NCBI RefSeq assembly: GCF_036248255.1
Contig: NZ_CP109178.1
Location: 6,593,501 to 6,657,500, forward strand
Direction: 5' to 3'
From: Streptomyces sp. NBC_01717
Lineage (GTDB): Bacteria > Actinomycetota > Actinomycetes > Streptomycetales > Streptomycetaceae
Length of the DNA: 64,000 nucleotides
The notes under the pieces are model-generated. The model was not told the origin of the DNA, made no database searches, and saw only the letters and a program-made list of their open reading frames with translations. Positions 57,325 through 64,000 of the stretch are shown one piece after another; the stretch's first letter is position 1; each line of letters starts with the position of its first letter. The translations under genes and the position numbers were made by a program.

Positions 57325-57345
57325 TATTGGGGCATGCCATGGCAA
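57317..57345 (-). promoter_or_regulatory. promoter of the dioxygenase operon
   Basis: On the minus strand TTGCCA (57345-57340), a 17-base spacer and GATACT (57322-57317). Start of transcription would be about 57310, giving a leader of about 33 bases. Confidence 0.6.
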
Positions 57346-57393
57346 GGGTCTTCGTCCATCGATTTCACGACCGCGGAGAGATCCGGCTCCCGG

Positions 57394-57996
57394 TCAGTGC
57401 TGCACTCCGACGGCGCGACCGACGAGCTCGACCACCGACTCCACCAGGTGGCTGTCCGGCAGCTCCTGCTCCGCCACCAGGCGGAACACCAACGGCGCCG
57501 CCACCATGGTGGCGGCGGCCCGGACGTCGGTGTCCGACCGCACGTCCCCGCGCACGATGCCGCGCTCCAGGATGCGCCCGGTCTCACCCATGACCCGGTT
57601 GATGTACGCCTGGTACGCGCTGCGTCCGGCCCCCGGGTCGGCCGCAGCGCTGAGCACTTCTGCGATCAGACGGTTCATCCCGGGCACCCGGTACACCTCC
57701 ACACGAGCGGTGAGCACGGCCCGAAGCTCGGCGCGGAAGTCCCCAAGGTCCGGGATGGACAGGGGGCCGACGCGTGACTCGGCGGCCGCGATGATCAGGT
57801 CCTGTTTGGTGGGCCAGCGCCGGTAGATGGCCGGCTTGCTCACCTCGGCCCGCACGGCCACGGCGTCCATCGTGAGCGCGTTCATCCCCTTCTCCGCGAC
57901 CAGCGCGAGCACCGCGTCGAGCACCGCGCGGGTGACCCGCTCCTCCCGGGGGCGCCCCGGCCCTCGTGCTGCGTCCCGAGTCTGCTTTTCGACCAT
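57394..57996 (-). CDS. TetR-family regulator of the catabolic operon
   Basis: A 200-residue regulator with a TetR helix-turn-helix (AVAVRAEVSKPAIYRRWPTK, about 45-64) and C-terminal ligand domain of the TetR_C_11 look. It lies 116 bases upstream of the dioxygenase gene in the same direction, with an independent promoter and palindrome between them. Repression of the operon until a substrate binds is inferred. Confidence 0.88.
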   Translation of the reverse strand: MVEKQTRDAARGPGRPREERVTRAVLDAVLALVAEKGMNALTMDAVAVRAEVSKPAIYRRWPTKQDLIIAAAESRVGPLSIPDLGDFRAELRAVLTARVEVYRVPGMNRLIAEVLSAAADPGAGRSAYQAYINRVMGETGRILERGIVRGDVRSDTDVRAAATMVAAPLVFRLVAEQELPDSHLVESVVELVGRAVGVQH

Positions 57997-58253
57997 GCTC
58001 CGACCCTATGATTTCGCCCCGCACGCCGACCAGGCCGGTCCTCGATCGCGTCCGGGGAAGGAGCCGGACCGGCATGCACACAAGCGGTGAGGGCCGCCCC
58101 GTAGAGACACGGCCGACGGAGCCGGGCTCGGCGTTCACCTGTTCGGGCTAGCGGGCATCGCAGCGCACGCCATGCGTTCCTACGATGGGAAGGAACGTGG
58201 TGCGGTCATCCGTTCGGGACACACCCGGCAGACCGGGCCCGCGGGAGGCAGCC

Positions 58254-58634
58254 ATGCGCCTCATCGGAATGCCCGCCGTCGCAGGAGCCGTTGTGCTGGC
58301 ATTGTCGGCCCCCGCTGCGATGGCCACCGACGGCGCCGACCCCGTCGCCACCGTCAGCCCGAACACCGCACAGCCCGGCCAAACCGTGCAACTGACCTTG
58401 CGCAACTGTGAGAACCCCGGGGAGGGCGGGCTTGCCGAGGGCCCGCTCGTCGGCGGCGAGACCACGGCGAGATCCCCCATCGGCATCACGGAGCTCAAGG
58501 CCGGCGCCGACGGAACGCTCGTCGGCGCAGCCACCATCGAGAATGCCGAGCGCGGAACCACAGGGACCATCTACCTCGCCTGCAACTCGAACCCGGACAA
58601 GGTCGTCGAGACCACCGTCACCATCACACGCTGA
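58254..58634 (+). CDS. small secreted protein of unknown function
   Basis: A 126-residue exported protein. Signal peptide about 1-25 (AMA cleavage), then a compact beta-rich domain (VATVSPNTAQPGQTVQLTLRNC) with two Cys that could bond. It looks like one immunoglobulin-like surface domain common in Streptomyces. GGGAGG precedes the ATG. No neighbour gives a role. Confidence 0.75.
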   Translation: MRLIGMPAVAGAVVLALSAPAAMATDGADPVATVSPNTAQPGQTVQLTLRNCENPGEGGLAEGPLVGGETTARSPIGITELKAGADGTLVGAATIENAERGTTGTIYLACNSNPDKVVETTVTITR

Positions 58635-58870
58635 CTGATGCGTCGGCTTGGTACCTGAAATGCTGGGCAGCGTTTCCTCGTCGGCTGCGGGACCTCAGCC
58701 GGCAAGGAACTGGGCCGTGCAAAGCAAGACATCCGATCGTCGCCTTGTCGGACTCCGAAACACAATCAGATGCAGTCCTGTGAATTAAGTTCTGTGTACG
58801 TGGTTACCTGAGGCGAGGAATTATCGAAGCAGAGCTGCTCACAGGCATCCGCACTGTAGCGTCTGGGTGA

Positions 58871-59149
58871 ATTCGCTTCTCCGTCCACTGCGATGGCGGG
58901 GTCCTGTGCTCGCCATCTCCCGGCATTGCCGACCGCGAGAGAAAGGTCCTGAAGCGGCCTGCCGGCGGTGCGGCAGGTCGGGATATCGCCGCCGAGTTGA
59001 ACATCACTGGAAACGCAGTACATTCGTATCTGGATCGGCTGCGTAGGAAAGAGCGGATCTCACCGAAGGGCCAGATCCGGCCCGGCTCGCGCTGCGCCAA
59101 TGAGTCGGCGGTTGTGCCCAAAGATAAGACCAGCCATTCTTCCCCTTGA
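58871..59149 (+). pseudogene. fragment of a LuxR-family regulator (HTH)
   Basis: An open frame without a start codon that encodes a recognisable LuxR/GerE helix-turn-helix: ADRERKVLKR, then GRDIAAELNITGNAVHSYLD and RLRRKERI. A stop lies directly before 58871, so no N-terminal sensor part is attached. The GC content is lower than in neighbouring genes. The rest of 58635-59346 shows no gene. A decayed, possibly transferred, regulator is the simplest reading. Confidence 0.55.
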
Positions 59150-59346
59150 TCTTCTGAGTTAATCCAGACAAGCCTTGTTTATCGACCATGGGAAGAAATG
59201 GCGTCAACGGTACGTCTCCGCTTCGCACAGCGGCCGCGCGTCAGTGCGCTCAGGTGCAAGCTTCACATCACCGCTCTTCGGGGTGATGACCACGAAAACG
59301 TGCACGACTTCCAAAGCAGGATCACCCAATTCTCGCGAGGCCGATC

Positions 59347-59529
59347 ATGAAGAATCCGATATGGCAGAGCATCGGTGTCACGACAGCCGCTTGCTCGACG
59401 GTAGGCGGGTACGGCATCGCAAGCGCCCAATCCAGTGGCGCGTCCGCACAGGCGGTGCAGATCCATGCCCGCGGTGCAGCCACCTACCCGCATCTGGTTC
59501 CGGACTGGGAATGCCATGCAGCCGCCTGA
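59347..59529 (+). CDS. short secreted ORF before SdpA/SdpB-like genes
   Basis: A 60-residue frame with a plausible signal peptide (basic start, hydrophobic stretch about 8-25, ASA/AQA cleavage sites near 28-36) and a mature part of about 25 residues with one Cys near the end. GCGAGG precedes the ATG. It overlaps the next gene by 14 bases, which suggests coupling. It could be a toxin or peptide precursor, or the stump of a longer one. Confidence 0.4.
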   Translation: MKNPIWQSIGVTTAACSTVGGYGIASAQSSGASAQAVQIHARGAATYPHLVPDWECHAAA

Positions 59530-60259
59530 TGTCAGGGAACCGGGCGAGGAACTGCCGGACCCCGCGCCGGACGGACAAGCTCCGGGAGGTGCGGGTGAGG
59601 GGGCCGGGTCGCCGGCGGATCATGCCGGCAGACGGGGCGGGATGTCCGCTCTCTCACCGGTATCGGTGATCATCATCGTGCTCTCGGTGGTGGGCGTCGC
59701 GGTCGCGGCTGTCGTGCACTCGGTGATGCTCTTCCTCAATATCGCCCCTTTGAACACCGTCTCCCAGAAGCACGCCGCGGGCCTCAACAGCTACATCTAT
59801 CCCGAGTTCGCACAGGACTGGAAGCTCTTCGCCCCCAACCCGACGTCGGCAAATACACATGTGCAGGCTCGCGTGAAGGTCCTGATGCCCGACGGGGCCC
59901 TCAAAACTACGGGCTGGATGGACTTGACCGCGATGGACGAGACGTGGATCGTGCACAACCCTCTACCCAGCCAAGCGCACCAGAACCAACTTCGCGGCGC
60001 CTGGAGCAACTACGTCTCCACGCTTGATGACAAGGGCCGTCCGGTCGGCTTGTTCGGAAACCTGATGCAGCAGTACCTGTTGCGCATCGCCGCCCAGCGT
60101 TTTGGACCGCACTACGACGGCGGCACCGTGCAACTCGTCCAGCTGCGCTCTGCCAGTACGCCAATCGCGGCGCCTTCGTGGAGCAATCAGTACGTCGACA
60201 CCACGACCGGTTATTTGGTGGAGCCGTGGTGGACCGTCAAGGCGGAGGACTTCAAGTGA
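59516..60259 (+). CDS. DUF5819-family membrane protein, SdpA-like
   Basis: A 247-residue protein: a Pro/Gly-rich cytoplasmic N-terminus (about 45 residues), one transmembrane helix (about 50-76) and an extracytoplasmic domain with QDWKLFAPNP. Proteins with one helix and such a WxxFAPNP segment usually sit beside HTTM proteins, as SdpA sits beside SdpB. The GTGA overlap with the HTTM gene shows coupling. Assignment to DUF5819 is from memory; a role in toxin maturation is inference. Confidence 0.7.
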   Translation: MQPPDVREPGEELPDPAPDGQAPGGAGEGAGSPADHAGRRGGMSALSPVSVIIIVLSVVGVAVAAVVHSVMLFLNIAPLNTVSQKHAAGLNSYIYPEFAQDWKLFAPNPTSANTHVQARVKVLMPDGALKTTGWMDLTAMDETWIVHNPLPSQAHQNQLRGAWSNYVSTLDDKGRPVGLFGNLMQQYLLRIAAQRFGPHYDGGTVQLVQLRSASTPIAAPSWSNQYVDTTTGYLVEPWWTVKAEDFK

Positions 60260-61494
60260 CCGCATACTCTCCGGCCACGTCCGGCCGCGAATCCGTACCG
60301 CCCCCTCACGCCCGGCTGTGGCGCCGTATCGGCGCCATTATCGAGCGAGGCTTTACGCGTATCACCAGCGGTGTCATCGCGCCGTACCAGTCGGCCGTCA
60401 TCCGGATCGGCTTCTCGCTCACCTGGCTCGCCCTGCTGTTGCGCGAGTGGGTGCACCGCAACCAGCTCTACGGGGCGGACAGCCCTTGGAGCTGGACCAT
60501 GGCCCGTGAATGGAATGCCACAAACCACGGCTTCACCATAATCTTGTGGCATGACGGCCGGCTGTGGTTCGAGATCGTCTACGTGGCGGCGATCGCCTCG
60601 TCGGTGATGCTGCTCCTCGGCTGGCGGACCCGTACCGCCTCGCTGCTGTTCATGATCGGTGTGCTGGCGCTCCAGAACCGTACCCCCTTCGTGGGGAACG
60701 GCGGCGACAATGTCATCCACATCATGGCGATCTACCTGGTGTTCACGCGCTGCGGCCAGGTCTGGTCCTTGGACGCGCGGCGCTCTGCGGACGACCGCGA
60801 CGGCGGCCGGGACGGCGGCCGGGACGTGGTCGGGATTGTCATGTGGGCGCTCTTCACTGCCGTGCTCACTCTGGTCACCGCACTGGGCAAGCTGAGCACG
60901 GGCTGGGCTTTGCTGCTCTGGGGCTTCGTCATCGCGCAGATGGCTTGGTGGTTGGTGCGGAGCTACGCTCCCGGGGAGCCCCGCACCGTGATGGAGATGG
61001 TCGGCAACGTGGTGCACGCGGGTGCGATGCTCGTGGTCGCGGTCCAGGTCTGCCTGATCTACTCGAGTTCCGGCTGGTACAAGATCCAGGGCTCCCTTTG
61101 GCAGGATGGCACGGCGATCTACTACGCGTTGCACCTCGGCAACGTCACCCCGTGGCCCGCTTTGTCCCATACCGTCGCGAGTAGCGGCCTGATCGTCCTG
61201 CTACTGAGCTACGGCACGGTGATCGTCGAAGTCGCCTTCCCCTTCACGCTTTTCAACAGCCGTGTGAGGACGGTGATGGTCGCGATCATGATGTCCATGC
61301 ACGCGGGCATCGGGATTCTGCTCGGTCTCCCTTTCTTCACGATGGCGATGATTGCGGCGGATTCGCTCTTCCTCCCGACCGCTGTTCTGCTCTGGCTGAG
61401 CGACGGCATGACGCGCGCAGTGCGGTGGACGCGAGCCGTGGTGCCCGCACCACCGGTAGCCCAAGAACAGACCGAGCCCGTCCGCCGCGCGTGA
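60256..61494 (+). CDS. HTTM-domain membrane protein, SdpB-like
   Basis: A 412-residue protein with about eight to ten transmembrane helices. Family features include GWRTRTASLLF and NRTPFVGNGGDNVIHIM (about 150-180), then SSSGWYKIQGSLWQDGTAIYYAL. HTTM proteins include vitamin K-dependent gamma-carboxylases and SdpB, needed with SdpA to mature the sporulation-delaying toxin of Bacillus. The carboxylase active-site pattern is not evident, so the SdpB-like reading is favoured. GTG start overlaps the preceding stop. Confidence 0.78.
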   Translation: MTAYSPATSGRESVPPPHARLWRRIGAIIERGFTRITSGVIAPYQSAVIRIGFSLTWLALLLREWVHRNQLYGADSPWSWTMAREWNATNHGFTIILWHDGRLWFEIVYVAAIASSVMLLLGWRTRTASLLFMIGVLALQNRTPFVGNGGDNVIHIMAIYLVFTRCGQVWSLDARRSADDRDGGRDGGRDVVGIVMWALFTAVLTLVTALGKLSTGWALLLWGFVIAQMAWWLVRSYAPGEPRTVMEMVGNVVHAGAMLVVAVQVCLIYSSSGWYKIQGSLWQDGTAIYYALHLGNVTPWPALSHTVASSGLIVLLLSYGTVIVEVAFPFTLFNSRVRTVMVAIMMSMHAGIGILLGLPFFTMAMIAADSLFLPTAVLLWLSDGMTRAVRWTRAVVPAPPVAQEQTEPVRRA

Positions 61495-61520
61495 TGGGGG
61501 ATCAGCAGTACCCGCCGCCG

Positions 61521-61610
61521 GTCGCCCTGATCCGCTACGGCCGCTGACGGCCGACGATCGACAGTTGACGCACCCGAAGCCTGCGCCCTCGGAGACCCGG
61601 GGGCGCAGGC
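61521..61610 (+). pseudogene. decayed copy: tail of small basic protein gene plus terminator
   Basis: Codons 61524-61547 repeat the last residues ALIRYGR and stop of the gene at 50562-50831. The hairpin at 61579-61592/61597-61610 repeats its terminator, with paired changes (T to C and A to G) that keep the stem. The remaining 5' part of the gene is missing. Confidence 0.75.
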
Positions 61611-61699
61611 GCGTACACACATACGCTCAGAAACCTCCAACTCACCGGCGACCACCCCGACGGCCGACGGCGACGACATCGGCCGGAGGAGCACCACGA

Positions 61700-61889
61700 C
61701 CCCTGTTCGGACGACGGGGGCAGCGCCTCCAGCACGGCGTCCGAGGCCGCGTCCGTCGCGGGCGAGAAGCTGAACGGCTTCAAGGAACGGTGTGAACGGG
61801 AAGGGCGACGTCAATCCGGGCGCAGTAGCCACCGACCACGAGGGCCGCGCCACGTCGGAGATCGTCGTGACGAATGGAACCGACGCGCC
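61700..61889 (+). pseudogene. frameshifted, truncated copy of the FxLYD-like lipoprotein gene
   Basis: The sequence parallels 51091-51310: CSDDGGS after the lipobox, then EKLNGFK, and, after a one-base insertion near 61785, NGVNGKGDVNPGAV and EIVVTNGTDAP. The start, signal peptide and C-terminal third are missing; the copy stops where a 65-bp inverted repeat begins. It is a relic and not expected to make a protein. Confidence 0.8.
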
Positions 61890-61954
61890 CCAAGGGCTGT
61901 CTCGTAATCCCTGGCGGGCGCATGATCCACCAGGGATTACGAGACAGCCCTTGG
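61890..61954. mobile_element. 65-bp perfect inverted repeat, MITE-like
   Basis: Arms of 25 bases (61890-61914 and 61930-61954) are perfect complements with a 15-base centre. The arms begin CCAAGGGCTGTCTCGTAA, which resembles the ends of Streptomyces IS5-type elements (from memory). It interrupts the lipoprotein pseudogene. No flanking duplication is obvious. It might also work as a hairpin terminator. Confidence 0.65.
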
Positions 61955-62025
61955 ACAGCTTCACCTCTGCGCTATTTGGTCGTCAGGAGCGATCGAGTTC
62001 AGAAGTGGTTGCTCCATTGCTCCCC

Positions 62026-62901
62026 TCAACCCGGCTTTCGAAGCACGTGTCGCGACGGATCTTGCACTGGGTGGGACTGCCAGGAAAGCGCCGTCAGCTT
62101 TTTCTCGGTGCCGGTGCCGGGTTGCGGAGTCTCGAGAATGATCCGCCGGCCTGAGCGGTCGTCGACAACGAGCACGCTCTCTTCCAGCACCATGCGGCCG
62201 ACAAAGGGGTGCTCCACTTCACGGGTGGTGACGTGGTGTTTTTCGATCTCGTGCTGCTGCCACCATCTGCGGAAGTCCGTGCTGTTCTGGCCCAGTTCGC
62301 GGACCAGTGTGGTGAACCATGGTTCGTGGACGTACAGTCCGGTGGCCGCGCGGAACTCCGCCAGCACGGATCGGGCGCTCGGCTCCCAGTTATGAATCAT
62401 CTCGCGCATGTGACCGCCGAAGAAGAGCCACAGCATATGGCGGTGCGCAGGGGGGACTTTGGCCAGATCACCATAAACATCGGTTCTGGCCTGGTTCCAG
62501 GCGAGAATGTTGAAACGGGGACCGAGGGCGACTGCCGGATGCGGATGCTGGCTGTCCAGGATGCGCTGGAGGGTCGGAGGTACGCCGTCCGCGGGTACGT
62601 TCGCGCTGGAACGGGTATCCTCGTTCGCCAAGGTCAGGAGATGGTCGCGCTCTTCGGCGTTGAGGCGAAGGGCTTCGGCCAGCGAGTTGAGGACGTGGTC
62701 GGATACCCGGATGTTCCGGGCCTGTTCAAGTTGCGAGTACCAGCAGGCGCTGATGCCCGCCAAGTCGGCGACGTCTTCCCGTCGCAGGCCCGGGGTTCGT
62801 CGTGATGTTCGTTTGGGAAGGCCGACCTCTTCCGGCTGAAGGGCCAGCCGTCGCGTTTTGAGGAAGTCTGCGAGCTCCGCTCGCCGTTGGTCGTAATTCA
62901 T
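62026..62901 (-). CDS. XRE-family regulator with MmyB-like ligand domain
   Basis: A 291-residue regulator. The N-terminal XRE helix-turn-helix (RREDVADLAGISACWYSQLE, about 40-59) is followed by a MmyB-type ligand domain (PHPAVALGPRFNILAWN, then EPWFTTLVRELGQNS). Relatives often control a neighbouring oxidoreductase, but none is adjacent. GGGAACAACGG before the ATG is a weak ribosome binding site. A decayed second copy lies upstream at 63408-63951. Confidence 0.88.
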   Translation of the reverse strand: MNYDQRRAELADFLKTRRLALQPEEVGLPKRTSRRTPGLRREDVADLAGISACWYSQLEQARNIRVSDHVLNSLAEALRLNAEERDHLLTLANEDTRSSANVPADGVPPTLQRILDSQHPHPAVALGPRFNILAWNQARTDVYGDLAKVPPAHRHMLWLFFGGHMREMIHNWEPSARSVLAEFRAATGLYVHEPWFTTLVRELGQNSTDFRRWWQQHEIEKHHVTTREVEHPFVGRMVLEESVLVVDDRSGRRIILETPQPGTGTEKKLTALSWQSHPVQDPSRHVLRKPG

Positions 62902-63407
62902 CCGTTGTTCCCTCTGCTGAGCGACTATTGCGGATGGTTATTACCGGAGACCTCTACTCCTAGGATAGTCGGTTTCTTGATGCGCGCTCTGCCGAGTGTG
63001 AAGCTCCTGCTGGGAGCTGCGTTCGGCCCTAAGGGGTGCTGAGAGGGGCACCGTTCGTGAACGAGCGCCTGCCTTTCGCTCCGGTGGTGGAAGGCGGAAA
63101 GTCATGCGTGGCAGGAGGTACCTCACTCGTTGCGTTTGCCGATGAACGTGCCGCTGCAGCCGCCTGGCCGGGCTGTCCGGCGTACACCATGCAGCCAGAG
63201 GGGCGCAGGTCTTGCGGGTACGCGCTACGTGCCCACTCTCAGCCGGTTCTCGGCGGCAACAGGGCATCTGACTCGTGAGCTTCTGTGTCTGTGCCGACGA
63301 GAGCCGCTGTCCCGACGGTGTGGGGTAGCGGCCCTCGCTGCCGTTTGTGGGATCAAGCCAGGGAGTCGGCCCGGCGGTAATCAAGTGCGGAGGGAGTGCA
63401 GGCGTGC
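62902..63407. other. intergenic region between XRE gene and its decayed copy
   Basis: About 500 bases with several short frames on both strands but no domain, bias or ribosome binding site. The first 40 bases (to about 62955) match the sequence upstream of the decayed copy at 63952-64000, so part of the promoter was duplicated too. Confidence 0.45.
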
Positions 63408-63951
63408 CGGAGTGGTGAACCGCGGTTCGTGGACTTAAAATCCGGCGGCCGCGCGGAACTCGGCCGGCACGGATCGGGCGTTCGGCCCCCGTTCTGGATC
63501 AGTTTGCATATGCCCGCCGAAGAAGAGGAACGGCATATGCCGGTGCTCAGAGGGATCTTATGCAGATCTCCCTGGGCGCGGTTCTGTCTTGGTTCCAGGC
63601 CGGATGTCCGAAGCAGGGGCCGAGGGGGGATTCCCGATACGGATGCTTACTGTCCAGGAGGCGCTGGAGAGTCCGGGCTGCACCTCTGCAGAAGCGCCGG
63701 TGCTGGAACGGGATTCCTCATTCGCCGGGGCCAGAAGTAGCCGCGCTGTTCGGTGTTGATTGAACGTCTTCGGTCGGCGAGATGCAGGACGTGGCCGAAT
63801 ACCCGGATGTCACGAGCCTTTTCAAGGCGGGTGTGCCAGCAGGTGCTGATGCCCGCCACAGGCCGTCGGTCCGCTGCGATGCACGTGGTGGAAGACCGAT
63901 CTCTTCCGTGAGGAAGTCCGAGATCTCCGCTCGCCGTTGGTTGTAATTCAT
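63408..63951 (-). pseudogene. decayed copy of the XRE/MmyB-like regulator
   Basis: The N-terminus (MNYNQRRAEISDFL, then EEIGLPPR) matches MNYDQRRAELADFL...EEVGLPKR of the intact gene, with an internal deletion. Further blocks match at the DNA level (for example 63420-63475 with 62313-62370, and 63590-63625 with 62488-62525), but frames are broken by indels. It is a pseudogene from a tandem duplication. Confidence 0.8.
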
Positions 63952-64000
63952 CCGTCATCGCATCTACTGGGCGGCTGTTGCGGAGGGCTATTACCGGAGA

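Noticed and set aside
62941..63438. Short frames between the XRE gene and its decayed copy.
   Set aside because: Compositionally random, with no ribosome binding site or domain.
1..64000. tRNA and rRNA genes.
   Set aside because: Looked for cloverleaf ends and conserved rRNA stretches while reading; none was seen, though a covariance-model scan would be decisive.

Overview
The window is very GC-rich and its genes show strong third-position G/C bias, GTG starts and translational coupling (GTGA overlaps), so it reads as a Streptomyces chromosome (actinomycete). The order glnE - PAP2 protein - malR - malEFG - aglA - amylase/pullulanase - ... - glnII matches, from memory, the Streptomyces coelicolor SCO2234 to SCO2210 core region, so about the first 51 kb looks like conserved chromosome. 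The last part (about 51.5-64 kb) looks more accessory: a catabolic operon, a toxin-maturation-like gene pair, gene fragments, decayed duplicates and a small inverted-repeat element. No rRNA, tRNA, CRISPR array or complete insertion sequence was seen.

Layout. 0-4.2 kb: an epoxide-hydrolase-like enzyme, a long gene-poor stretch, a small secreted protein with a Gln-Thr repeat, a small membrane protein, then a PrmC-like methyltransferase behind a possible AUU-started leader peptide. 4.3-9 kb: PPOX-fold protein, glnE, PAP2 phosphatase. 9-24.4 kb: maltose/maltodextrin locus, with the LacI-type regulator malR divergent from malE-malF-malG-aglA and a second, closely similar LacI-type gene, then a secreted alpha-amylase and a giant secreted amylase-pullulanase fusion. 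Shared CGCAA/TTGCG-type operator candidates lie before malE and the amylase. Together the products would cut starch outside the cell, import maltodextrin through the MalEFG permease and hydrolyse it inside.

24.6-42.4 kb: a STAND-type ATPase, a tautomerase, a diiron-protein/ferredoxin-reductase/TetR operon, several secreted or membrane proteins, an alpha-L-fucosidase, and a NarL-type two-component system divergent from an MMPL transporter. 42.8-47.8 kb: glnII (with glnE, a second nitrogen-assimilation gene in this window), a coupled pair encoding a VWA/TROVE-like protein and an unknown partner, and a Gfo/Idh oxidoreductase. 47.9-51.5 kb: small secreted proteins, a MarR regulator divergent from an alpha/beta hydrolase with a perfect operator palindrome, and an ArsC-like protein.

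51.6-58 kb: a probable four-gene catabolic operon, Fe(II)/2-oxoglutarate dioxygenase, MFS importer, aldehyde dehydrogenase and acyl-CoA ligase, with a TetR regulator and a palindromic operator over the promoter. 58.2-61.5 kb: a small secreted protein, a LuxR helix-turn-helix fragment, and a short secreted ORF followed by DUF5819-like and HTTM (SdpB-like) proteins that resemble the maturation half of a sporulation-delaying-protein toxin operon. 61.5-64 kb: a frameshifted copy of a terminator/lipoprotein block found at 50.8-51.3 kb, ended by a 65-bp perfect inverted-repeat element, then an XRE regulator and a decayed second copy of it.
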